Shown: positions 45,486 to 55,998 of the stretch, piece after piece | How positions within the stretch are numbered: the first letter of the stretch is position 1 | Layout of the letters: each line of letters begins with the position of its first letter | Assembly: GCA_023055425.1 (NCBI GenBank) | Contig: JALGPY010000010.1 | Coordinates: forward strand, 19,131,363-19,195,362 | Length of the DNA: 64,000 nucleotides | Reading direction: 5' to 3' | DNA from: Linanthus parryae | Taxonomy: Eukaryota; Streptophyta; Magnoliopsida; Ericales; Polemoniaceae | Notes under the pieces: model-generated | The model's database searches: none | What the model was told of the DNA's origin: nothing | Seen by the model: only the letters and a program-made list of their open reading frames with translations | Program-made: the position numbers and the translations under genes

Positions 45486-47985
45486 GACGTATCCACATTC
45501 ATTTTTAGTTTGCCAGGGGGCGGAGCCGTCCAAGTCGATTGTGCAGGAGCTCCTGGGGTACCTGCATGTACCAATCTTTAATCAAGATAAGTAGAGTTAT
45601 TGAATTCAGATTGACTTGCTAGTGCTAGACTTAAAATGTTATTAGGATTTTGAAACTCTTTCTGAAAAATCCTTTTGTATCTTTCAAGCGATATATTCCA
45701 CCAAATATAACAGAGAATGAATCTATTTTCAGGTGATAGACCCAAGAAGAGGTGACGAAAACGAGTCTGAAAGGGAATATTATTATGAGGGATTTGCAGA
45801 TCTAAGGAAACAGACTGAAGAATCTGATTCTTCCTGTTACAGTTGAAGAAAATATGGTTCTGATTTTCATTGTAGCAATCACAAAAGCAGCAAGAAGAAG
45901 GTAAACTAATCCCTCTCTTGCAAATATTTTCTTTTGTTGGAAGACATTTGTTATAAAGTTTCCAAATAATTTTTTTTTGTTTTTTCCTGAGAATTCATCT
46001 TCAAAATAGAAGTCCATATAGGGTCAGTGTTATTTTGTGAAGTAGATGGCACATGCTGAAAAGAATCAAGACAAATAATAGATAACGCCACATAATAAGC
46101 AGATTTTACAGTGTAAATACCATCTTTTGTTTGTGACCAGACAAAGTTATCTTGGTTAAACGGAGAAGTAAGAGGAATCTGAATGATAGCCATAGCTTCA
46201 TCTTCTGAAAAATTATTGAAAATCAGGTTTTGGTTCCAGGTGAAATCTGGTTTGATCAGGTCAGAAACATAGGAATGATTTGGAAGTGTAGGATAGCTAA
46301 AAGGTTTCCTACCAAGGCCTATAGGAATCTATCTATGGTGGTAAATAAGGGTACGATGACCATTCCCAATGCCTTGCCTAACCCCTTTGAAGGTAATATT
46401 TCTACCTTCAATCAGTCCTTTCCAAATATAGGAGGAATTAGTAGTATCGTCCATTGAAATAATGTCTGAAAAACAAAAAATATTTACCTTTTAGGACTCT
46501 AGAAAGTAAAGAATTTGGGTTATTAAGGATACTCCAAACTAGTTTTCCTAGAAGCTCAAGATTAAAAGCATGCATATGGCGAAAACCCAAACTACCCACA
46601 GATTTAGAATTACAAAGACTATCCCAAGATTTTCAATGAATTTTCTTGTTTTCCAAATCATTTCCCCACCAAGAACGAGCGAACAACTTCTGTAATTCTT
46701 TTTGAAAAGTGATTGGAAGAAGATAAACAGACGTAATGTAAGTGGAGATAGCTTGAACAACCGATTTTATAAGAATTTATTTTCCCGCAGGAGAGAGTAA
46801 TTTTTCTTTGTAACCAGAAAGCTTGTTCCAGATTTTTGTTTTTATGGGGTTAAAAACAATTTTTTTATAACGTCCAATCGTAGTAGGTAGCCCAAGATAA
46901 TTATCGTGGTTCGTCGAAATTGGTATTTGAAGAATTTGGGTGATAGTATTTTGAACATTATGGGGGACCCTTGGACCAAAAACAATCTTAGACTTATCAT
47001 GGTTAACCAATTGTCCAGAAGCTGCACAATATTGGAAAAGAATGGAACAAATAGTAACGGGATTTTGAAAAGTTGCTTTTGAGAAAAAAATACTATCATC
47101 CGCGAAAAGAAGATGAGCAATGCTAGGGGAACCCATACCAGCTTTAACCCCATGAAGGATGTTGTTAGTGACAGCATGAGTAATTAAAGACAATAAACCT
47201 TTAGAGCATATAACGAATAAGTACGGACTGAGAGGGTCACCCTGTCTAATTGCTCTAGTAGGTTTAAATTTAGATGGTTGTTGACCATTAATAAGTATTA
47301 AAAAAGAAACTGAGGTCACACAAGCCATAATCGTTCTAATAAAGATGTTAGGAAACCCAGTTTGTGTAAAATTTGCTCTAGGTATGACCACTCAATTATG
47401 TCTTAAGCTTTAGCCATGTGTAATTTTAACGAAAAGGACCGAACCATACCTTTTTGTTTGTTAATTGTATGCAGGGTCTAAAGAGCGATGATAGAGTTAT
47501 CAGAAATTTGACGACCCGCAATAAACGCAGATTGGGACTGGTCAATAATATCAGGTAAATTGTTTTTAGACGGTTGGCAAAAGTTATTGAAATAACTTTG
47601 TAAGAGACATTACAGAGGCTTATCAGACTTAAACCAGAAACTAGGAGGGGGTTTTTGACCTTAGGTATTAAAGCAATACAAGTCTCATTTAGTCTACTGA
47701 TATCACCACAATTGTTTAAAAAATCAAGACACATAGCAACAATATCGTTTCCAATAATAGGCCATTAGGGATGATAAAAAAGCGCTGGTAGCCAATCTAG
47801 ACCTGGTGCTTTAAGAGCACCAATAGAATTTCAAGCAGTAATGATTTCAATTTCTGAAAAAGGTTCAGAGAGTAAAGCATCCATGTCAGGGGTAATTTTA
47901 GGGGAGATACACTCTAAAGTTTGGTAAGGAACAATGGGCATTGTGTAAACATGTCCTTGTAGTAATTGTTGAAACAATTTTTAAT
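45486..47985 (-). pseudogene. LINE ORF2, RT to RNase H linker, inverted
   Basis: Read on the minus strand from 47985 leftward, ORF2 continues: pre-RT segment (GALKAPGLDWLPALFYH near 47800), RT N-terminus at 47734-47426 (RLNETCIALIPKVKNP), RT palm at 47391-46777 (AIRQGDPLSPYLFVIC; active site FADD near 47095-47106), thumb region at 46760-46548, zf-RVT at 46193-45830, and the RNase H linker WTAPPPGKLKMNVDTS at 45533-45486. It ends exactly where the plus-strand LINE part stops. Several stops and frameshifts are present. Confidence 0.88.
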
Positions 47986-48443
47986 ATGCGGCCATCGATG
48001 TTAACAATAGAAGATCTGGTGGTGGTGCTGTGATACAAAACAACAACGGCGACTTTGTTTTGGGGATGGCTTTCCCTATACCTTTCACCGCAGACTCTAC
48101 TGCAGTAGAAGGATTTTCCATGAACTTAGCGATGAAGAGGGCAAGAAGTAGAGGTTTTGTCTCTCTAATGATCGAATCTGACTCTCAGGTATTAGTTGGT
48201 AAACTCTCGAAGAAGGAGGCGCCGAACGGTTTCACTGAGACAAAAAGAACCGTAAATGAAGTGCATAAGTCTCTCAACTCTTTTATAGCTACTAGGGTTG
48301 TTTGGTGTAGGAAAGTGCAGACCAACTTAGCCCACCAATTAGCTAAGATGGGCCTGCATTGTATTTCTTTTTCTGTTTGGGCCAAAACATGCCCACCATG
48401 CTTGTATGAATATTGGGCTAAAGACTTAGCCCGTTCTAACTAA
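47986..48443 (+). pseudogene. LINE ORF2, RNase H domain
   Basis: The plus strand resumes with DVNNRRSGGGAVIQNNNGDF, then a long open frame to the stop at 48443: ADSTAVEGFSMNLAMKRARS, then MIESDSQVLVGKLSKKE, then TNLAHQLAKMGL. This is the RVT_3/RNase H domain of plant LINEs, with the usual ExxA and ESDS patterns. It continues the linker found at 45486-45533 on the other strand. Confidence 0.88.
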
Positions 48444-48461
48444 ATAAATCAAGCTTCTTTC

Positions 48462-48473
48462 AAAAAAAAAAAA
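48462..48473 (+). other. LINE poly(A) tail
   Basis: Twelve A residues follow the RNase H stop by about 20 bases and mark the LINE 3' end. Confidence 0.8.
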
Positions 48474-48474
48474 C

Positions 48475-49229
48475 ATACGCCACCAATGCCCATGAGCTAT
48501 CCTATTTGGTAGGAAATAACTTTGTTGTTAAATCATGAAAATATGGTGCAGAATGATAATTGCAAAAGCATATAAATAATATCTTTTTGAAACAAGTTTG
48601 AATTGTTGCTACAGTATACGCATGGGCAACAAAATGGTCTGTCACAAACAACTACGAACATTTCAATTCGCAACCAAATACAATTTGGTGCTACACTATA
48701 GAGATAAGCAACGAAATAACTCGTTACAGAAAGATCACCTGAATGGGCAACGAAACCGTGCGTTACCAATGCCCATGAGCTATCCTATTTGTAACGAAAT
48801 AACTTTGTAGTTAAATCATGCAAATGGGCTATGAAATGATTGTTGCGAAAGCTTATAAATAATATATTTTTGCAACAAGATTGAATTCTTGCTACATTAT
48901 ACGCACGGGCAACAAAATGATTTGTCACAAAAAATTATGAATAATTCATTTCGCAACCAAATACAATTCGTTGCTACACTATGGAAAAAAGCAACGAAAT
49001 AACCCATTACAAAAACGACATTTGTGGCCATTTCCAAATATTTGGTTGGAACCAAAATTTTGGCGCCAATATTTCCGCAACGAATCATGCGACGAAATAA
49101 TAAGATCGTCGCAAATTACCAATTTCTTTGAAAACGGATTCAATAATTTGTCGTCATAGGTTGCCTTCTGTAAAAATGACTCTGTTGTAGCGTTTAGTTT
49201 TGTCGCAGGATATACTATTTCATGTAGTG
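48475..49229. mobile_element. 3' end of a second CACTA-type element
   Basis: It ends TATTTCATGTAGTG; inverted, this reads CACTACATGAAATA, a CACTA terminus. It is preceded by many subterminal words (GCAACGAAAT, TTGCTACA, TTCGCAACC). Just after it the E4 leader resumes. No matching CACTA start was found left of the LINE, so the other end is lost or hidden. Confidence 0.7.
48482..49020. repeat. Direct repeat, 283-bp period, within the second CACTA end
   Basis: ACCAATGCCCATGAGCTATC occurs at 48482 and 48765. Similarity continues through TTGCTACA(G/T)TATACGCA(T/C)GGGC to CAACGAAATAAC, with scattered changes. Confidence 0.9.
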
Positions 49230-49445
49230 ATAGGATGCATTTGGAATAGTGTTCTTACCTAAATAACTAACTTTTGGGTGACTTGGCAAAACAAGCTCAA
49301 GAGCAGGTGAAATATGATTCTTGGCCGCCTAGAAAATTTATGATATTTTCTGCATTAATAGTGACGGCTATTAATCTGAGAAAAATAGTGGGAGGTTTGT
49401 TTAATAATGTAAGTCCTTGTTAAATATAGTTAAAACGTCACAATA
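49230..49445 (+). other. E4 leader, second part
   Basis: It matches window bases 290-500 of E1 (TACCTAAATAACTAA(A/C)TTTTGG and following) and ends ACGTCACAATA. About 50 bases expected between 41411 and this point are missing. Confidence 0.8.
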
Positions 49446-49459
49446 CTAGGGGATTGCCT

Positions 49460-49473
49460 GTGCCCTGGGGCAC
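49460..49473 (-). other. Helitron 3'-terminal hairpin
   Basis: GTGCCCTGGGGCAC can fold into a 6-bp stem with a 2-base loop, or 5 bp with a 4-base loop. It acts as the transposition end signal in Helitrons. Confidence 0.75.
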
Positions 49474-52400
49474 TATCCAAAAACAAACGGTAAGATTACT
49501 ACATCAGTAGTAATGTCTATGGGACCAATTAAATATTTTCCGTAGAAAATCGACCCTAAATCCCTAATCAAAAACTTCAGTTCACATGTCCTCTGTTTTA
49601 AGGATCTACAAATGATCATACCTATTTTTAACTTCTATACAGTACGTACTCATCTATTCCTAAAATTCACCATAACAGTTTACAAAATAAAGCCTGGACA
49701 CTGGAATTTAGACCACCATGGAACGGGCACAATAGTGTATCCAAAAATAATGCTTCCATTCTTCTCAAGCAAGTTCAGTCACTGGTCTACAATTCCTCCA
49801 GCAACAATCAAACACATTTTTGCGCAAAGAGTTGGCTTAATATTTGGCCTGACATTTTCCAAACTAACTCAATAATTTGAATTCTTACACCTATCAAGTC
49901 TCAAGCATATGTTTTGAATGTTTATCCATCATGTGTAGGAGTAAGCATCCCATAAGAAATCTGAAGTATTGTATGATAATCCAATCTTCATTTATTTTCT
50001 TTTTTCTGCGCAGAAGAATCCAATCTTCTAGTAACCTGATGGAAAGAATACAAATGAAACAAAAGTCGGCTCAAAGTCATAAAACAATGCAAATTGGGGG
50101 CAATTATGGCTTTGAAATACGTATAAGTTAATAAATTAGAAACATTTAAACCTTTTGTACCACTGTAACTGTTATATCTATCTAGTGTAGTGTGCAGAAC
50201 GTTTTGCCAAGAAAAGTTAGTATTTCACAAATCTAAGAACATAAAAAATCAACAGGTAAAGTAGAAATCTCTTAGAACCAAGGTGGGTTAAAGACTTACA
50301 GAAAATCAAGAATTCAGGCATGCTTTCAAATTAGCTGGTGTTTAAATTAGTTCCAAGCATAAATAAACTTGAGCACCAAAAAATAGTAAAACTTCGATTT
50401 ACTATTAACATAACTTATGAAAGCAATATATGAACTGACTATACCCTTCACTTCGTATGAATGCAAAAATATATTGCCACCTTAATGAATGAAATCAAGG
50501 TTGCAAATCATAGATTCGATAGTCTCAAGTACAATACTTTTCAGACACTATGGCATGTGAAGGTTAAAAGGAGAAGAGAGGGTGGAGATGGAGGTATCTA
50601 CCTGCTACTAACGGCCGTAGATGTTGATTCTCCAATTAATCTGATGGAGGGCACCAATAGGTTCCAGAAGATCAGGTTACATAGCTAGTACAACATCCGT
50701 TTTGATTCCTATCTTACATAGTCCATGTCACGCCATCATAAACCACCAATCAAATATGCACGATGAATTCATGTTATTCTTGCATCAATGAGGAAGGAAG
50801 CGTAGAAAGATAATGAGGTAGAACAGCTAAATTCGAACTTGATTGCCATACATTTTAAATTCCTAAACTATCAACTACTAACCCATAGAACTAAATTACT
50901 AAATTAAACAGTATCAAAATTCAGTCCACACCATATTTTTTTAGTACCATCCTGACCTGGAAAAGTAACTAATGGAGATAATACTCTGCTAATATTCACT
51001 GAAAACTGAGATGAATTAAACTAAACTTAACAAAAATTAAAAAAAAAAAGAATTTTTTTTGAGAGAACAAAAGAAAGAATATGGAGGTTGTCTTTGTGTG
51101 AAAGTAATGAGTGCAAGAGGGAAAGTACTGTTGGAAAATAACAAATAATAGAAATTGAAAAGGCATACCTTGATTTTCAAAAGCACGCCATGGAGGGTTT
51201 AGCCAGTGCAGACAACATAATGAAACATGTAATCAGACTAAATTGACCAAGCTAGCATAGAAGATGTTAGCGGAGTCCATAAAATTGAGTAAGGCTAATG
51301 TTGACTGTTTGGAACTATTAAGTTCAAACTTAACTATCAAGTTCCAGTTCAATAACAAAGAGGATGTTAGCCAAGTCCATGAAAAGGTAAAAAATTATTA
51401 ACTCGGCACAATAGCTTACCTTAATGTTGACTGCTTCAGAGACCAATCAATTTCTTCCGTTCTTCTCATTCATAGACACCCAATTATTTATGCAGAATAC
51501 CTAAAAGTAAATAAAATTAATTGGGTTTGAATGCCTCTTGAACTGAAACATTGATGGAAATTTAAGGTTAGTTAAAATTACCACAATCCAAGGAAGTAAA
51601 CAGATTCTGAATGAAGAAGTGAATCGACCATTAGTGTCATTTAACCAGTGGATTATGGTGTGATCTAAATGAGGCTGCAAATGGGTAGTCTAACATCACT
51701 GAGCATTGGCAAAGAATACAGACTCTAACTGTAGAAGTAAGAATGTTCCAATTCAGTCTTAAATTACTTCGCTTAAGACATTTCAATACTATACATGTAT
51801 TTACATATCTTGTTCCTTATCAAAATTTTCAATGTTTCAGACTTGTCCTAAGACAGTGCAACATAAGATACCTTTAAATTACCTCTGTACCAAAAAATAT
51901 TGAACAATTTTTGTGCCATTTAGAAAATATAGAAAATTAATTAGTCGAATCTCCTCAAAATCATAAGACATGTATAGTTCAGAGAATTGATAAGTAGAGC
52001 TCTTTTCAAACCCTTCAAAGAATTTTAGATGAATGAGAGATAGAGAGAGAGCGCTGCGTAACTCCACCCTCCATCCCATAGAGAAAATGAGAGTATGTTT
52101 TAGAGTACCAAAAATAGCACAAAAATAGTTTGCTATGCAAATAGTAACTACTGTAACTACAACTTAAGGTGATTCTCTACATATAAGTGGAGGATTTATA
52201 TCGATATTTTTGTTCAAAGAAGTTACTGTTAACAATATTCAAAGAAGAAAACCCAATGAAATAAAAGTTCGGAACATAGAATTTGTACAAAGACAATGAT
52301 AACTACAGGAAAGTGCAATATGTAAGCGAAAATGACAAACATTTACAAGAAATTTCAGTTGTATCATGAAGAACTGCATGGAGCAGTGATAATGGGCTCT

Positions 52401-53289
52401 ACCATTGTGGTTGTGTCATTAGATGCCTCCATTCAGGCAAAAGGATAGAAGATACCTTTCAAGTTCAAGGCCAGTAGATGTCCTGCAATGTCCTCCCAAA
52501 AAACTTATCATAACATGCGTAAAATTCGGCGGATAGGGAGGGATTACCATGGCATGTTGTCAATTAGAGAAAATTGATGAAGAGGTAGATGATGGAAAAT
52601 AAACCTGAGCCTTCATTCCAAATCAGCAATCAACAGATGTATTGATAGGGAGGGTTTACCTACCAGAAAAGACAATACCCAATATCAACAACACCAAGTT
52701 TAAGGTTTACCTAACAAAGAAATTAGAACCAATTGAGAAGCATGATGATTGCAGAAAAATCAAAGTGAAGGGGGTGTAATTTTGGAGGACCAAACCGGGT
52801 AAAAACGTACATGTATGTAAACTTTGACAAAACTCAAACTCAGGAAATCACACAACTTACCCCAAATATGTGCTCTAACATAAAAAAAAATCTTGGTTTT
52901 GAAGAATCCTTAAGGAATTACCTACAAAAAACAAATTCATAAACACACACTCATGACTTTCTTCATAACATTGTCCAACTTCACTTGAAGAGTGCTTATG
53001 AAAAGTACTACCAATAAGCAACTTGAGAAACTACTTCCAGGCCCTAAATCATTTTTAGTACAACAATCAAGTGAACTAAACAATAGAGATAACAAGGGCA
53101 ACGAAGCTAGCCTTAAGTGAGTTGGTAGTGTGATTTTAAATCAACAAACCTGAATCTGAATCGAACCTGAAGTAAACCCTATCTAAGAAGTGAAGAAGAC
53201 CAATAAGAGAAATCAGAAGATGCAGAGCAGTGGAACACTCGATAGTTTTGAAGAGGAGATGAAGAGAAGAGCCGTACAACGCAAGGCAT
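49474..53289 (-). other. Helitron interior, intron-like, no coding frame recognised
   Basis: 3.8 kb of AT-rich DNA with only short frames. On the minus strand several GGTAAG and GGTATG donor-like words occur (for example GTAAGTTGTGTG near 52855 and GGTAAACC near 52660). This suggests introns and short non-coding exons of captured host sequence. No protein family was recognised. Confidence 0.4.
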
Positions 53290-53540
53290 GAAATTTGTAC
53301 CTATGGTCGAATCGAAGGTAGTGGTCGACACCTAAAGGTCTGGCGGTGACGGCGACCGCGAGGGAAAAGTTGTTTGCGAGCCGACTGCAGTTGGGGCGCT
53401 TCTTCGCTTCTCCAAAGAGGGAATGAGACGTTTATGTCGTGTGGGCTTCTTCCGAATTGAGACACGAAGAGAGAGATGGTAGAAGGTGGATGGTGGAGTT
53501 GTCGCTGAAAACACACGTTCTGCCCCCATCCCCAAATTTT
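53290..53540 (-). other. GC-rich, 5'-exon-like patch in the Helitron
   Basis: Two overlapping minus-strand frames (53535-53332 and 53516-53301) cover a patch clearly richer in GC than its surroundings. It looks like the promoter or first exon of a captured plant gene. The frames overlap and neither shows a known domain, so no protein is claimed. Confidence 0.4.
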
Positions 53541-53666
53541 TTGGAATTCTTACTATAAGTGGGTGAGATATATGGATGGGTTTGATTCAATCTAATGGTT
53601 GAAATAAAGTCAACCGTTCTACTTTATAGAATATATTTTGCATAATACTCTATGTGTTGAATACCT

Positions 53667-55998
53667 ATGGCATTAAACAAACAAACTCGACTTCATCGCT
53701 ACGATATGTCCTTGAGAAGGACAAGTTGTCTGGAATTGGTTTTCTAGACTGGTATAAAATTGAGAATTTTTCTCAAACAAAAGAAAAATGTTGTATGTCT
53801 TAGAACATAAAGTCTCTTCCCACCAACCGCCAAACAAACTAAAGCCTAATGGAAGAAACATCAAAGAATGGCTCTTTAGATGTAACTTGTCTAATGTTAG
53901 CTACCATGAACTCTGAGCTTTGGAAGCAAGATGATAACATGGAGTCGTATGATATGATCATACATAGAAGTTCTTTTCAAGAGCAAGCTAAACATGAAAG
54001 GTTTGAAGTGTTGTTCCATTTTACGTTTTACCTACTCTTTCTTAGCACTCGTCATGATCAAGATATAATGAAGTTCGGGCTTTCCAAAGCAAGGCGACTT
54101 GATTCATCAAGATATGACGCGTTGACACAAGCTAGTAATGTGTGGCTGTTGAAGTAAGAGGTAAAATTCAACTGAGTTGTTTCAATAGGATTGAAAGCTT
54201 AGAAGCTGGGAGTTATTTATGAGATAGATAAAGAATAAAGATTTATTCTCCCAATTGGACGAAGAATTGCATTGGATGCAATTTGAAACTTTGTTCAAAA
54301 GAAACTCACTCAATGTGATTGAGAACTGCTGAACAAAGCACTAATATGGATATAGCAAAACCTGTTAATGGTTAACATTAAGGGTAAGGGCAAAAAGGTT
54401 TTACGCCGACCCCGAGGGTGTAAAATAAACTTGTTGCTAAAGCCAAGTTTCCTAAAGGCCCTAAAGGTTGAATATTTAAAGTGAAGCTACCCAAAGTATC
54501 TGGAAGGAAATAATAATGAAATTATGAATTCCACTTAAGGTATGTTTTGTTATAGAATTCAATGTGTCTATAGCATCATCATGAGTATGTGATACTAGAT
54601 GAGGATATCACATTTATGGAAATATGGAGGATCTCAAGATATGTAGACAATTGGATAAAGGATAGTAAATATACACGTGGGGGGATGAAGCAAGTGTTGC
54701 GGAATTAGCCGTAAGAATTTATCCGGTATCTCTAGCTTCTGGAATTATTCATGAATTAGACAAATGTGATTATATCCCTTATGTGAGTAGGTGCATAATC
54801 TCAGTTTCTTGTTTTAACAAGAAAAGACTCTCTATCATAATAAAGGACAAATGTTGTTCCATTTATTCTGTTATGCATTATTGTAATGAAATTTTGTCTT
54901 ATGGATTGCATATCCTTAATCATGATAAATTCATCCATAACATAAATTTTCATAATAATGATATGAGTCTCACTTAAATTGGTCATTGTCATTTAGGCCA
55001 CATAAATGAGAACGCATTCCTAGACTCCATATGGATGGATTTCTGGACACATTTGATTTTGAATCATAAGAGAGATGCAAGACATATTTATTGGGCAAAG
55101 ATATGATCTTTTGGGACTCATACTTACTGATGTGTATGGACCACTAAACACAAGTGCTATAGATGGTTTTCAGTACTTCATCACATTTACTGATGGCATC
55201 AGTAGATATGAGTTTGTGAGTCTTATGAAGAAACAAATCAGAATCCTTTGAAAATTTCAAGGAATACAAGTATTAAGTAGAGAACCATCTTGGCAAAAGT
55301 ATTAGGGCTCTACGATTGGATCGTGGAGGAGAATACTTAATACAAGAGTTTGATATGCATCTAAAGAAGTGTTGGACATGATCCAAACTCACTCCACCAA
55401 GAACACCATTAGGGAATGATGTGTCTGACAGGAGAGTTCGAACCTTGTTGGACACGGTTCAGTCCACGATGCGTGAAGCATTACTTCCAATTTCCTTTTG
55501 GGGCTATGTTCTATTTACAGCAGTTTTCGCCCTTAATTGTTTTCCATCCAAATTGATCATGAAGACACCATATGAGATATGGACTAGGAGGTGTCCTAGT
55601 ATGTCATTCATGAAGATTTGGGGTACTAAAGCTTATGTAAAACGTTTACGGTAAGATAAGCTTGGACCCAAGTTGGATAAATGTGTTTTGTGGGATATCC
55701 TGAAGGATCTCATATCTACAATCCGATCAAGAACAAAATATTTGTTGCTTGAACCACTGTGTTTGTAGAAAGAAATTGTCTCTAAAAGAAACACTGGGAG
55801 GATAGTAGGTCTTGAAGGAGTTCAAGAATTAGAACATTAGTCCTTTGATGGAACAAGAGCAGGATCACAAGATGTTGCGGAGTAACCTGATCAAGTAAAA
55901 CAAGGACCTCATAGATCAGGTAGGATGAGTTAAGGACTGGAGAAAATATGGATTTCTCGATCAAGATGATCCTACAACCTAGGAGGAGTTCACGAGTG
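53667..55998 (+). pseudogene. E4 gag-pol remnant, with leader segment inside gag
   Basis: Gag starts at ATG 53667 (MALNKQ) and shows LDVTCLMLATMNSELWKQDD at about 53878. After the ERFEVL-type block, a leader-like segment (about 54030-54290) is embedded, and gag then continues. Pol traces follow: GAG-pre-integrase block near 54980, integrase near 55130-55420, and the integrase C-terminal frame at 55421-55654 (MKTPYEIWTRRCPSMSFMKI). It ends at 55998, before RT. Many stops and frameshifts are present, and the zinc knuckle is not recognisable. Confidence 0.85.
54030..54290 (+). repeat. Leader-like segment embedded in E4 gag
   Basis: TTTCCAAAGCAAGGCGACTT, AAGCTAGTAATGTG and GGATTGAAAGCTTAGAAG follow the order of the Angela-like leader (compare 41240-41400 and 63100-63320), ending GGATGCAATTTG. 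The same junction is seen in E5 from about 63940. Confidence 0.8.

Larger units (their letters stand above)
43026..48474 (+). mobile_element. LINE (plant L1 type) with inverted middle segment
   Basis: This non-LTR retrotransposon has ORF1 (DUF4283 and CCHC type), ORF2 endonuclease, RT, zf-RVT and RNase H, and a 12-base poly(A) tail at 48462-48473. The 5' part (to 45485) and the RNase H end (from about 47985) are on the plus strand, while the RT to zf-RVT block between them is on the minus strand. All frames are broken. The 5' end is not exactly known and no target duplication was found. It lies next to CACTA subterminal repeats at its right. Confidence 0.9.
49446..53631 (-). mobile_element. 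Non-autonomous Helitron
   Basis: On the minus strand the 3' end is CTAG followed by T, preceded by a 14-base hairpin (stem GTGCCC/GGGCAC) ten bases before CTAG, which is the Helitron 3' signature. The 5' end on the minus strand is near 53631 (TCTATAAAGTAGAACGG), similar to many plant Helitron starts. The A/T insertion context is clear at the 3' end and off by a few bases at the 5' end. The flanks are the E4 leader (ACGTCACAATA) and its continuation (TTTTGCATAATAC). No Rep/helicase frame is present. Confidence 0.75.
38522..55998 (+). mobile_element. E4: Angela-like Ty1/copia retrotransposon, heavily interrupted and 3' truncated
   Basis: The 5' LTR (38522-39947), primer site, leader (39961-41411 and 49230-49445) and gag-pol remnant (53667-55998) all read on the plus strand and join once the insertions at 41412-49229 and 49446 to about 53631 are set aside. 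Pol stops before RT at 55998, where a Sirevirus fragment starts. No 3' LTR can be assigned. The LTR fragment at 59659 is only distantly similar to this 5' LTR. ATACA precedes the LTR, but its partner is not found. Confidence 0.88.

Noticed and set aside
53301..53535. Two overlapping minus-strand frames as a new small gene.
   Set aside because: They overlap in different frames, start in a GC-rich, promoter-like patch and show no domain. Better seen as captured first-exon or upstream sequence in the Helitron.
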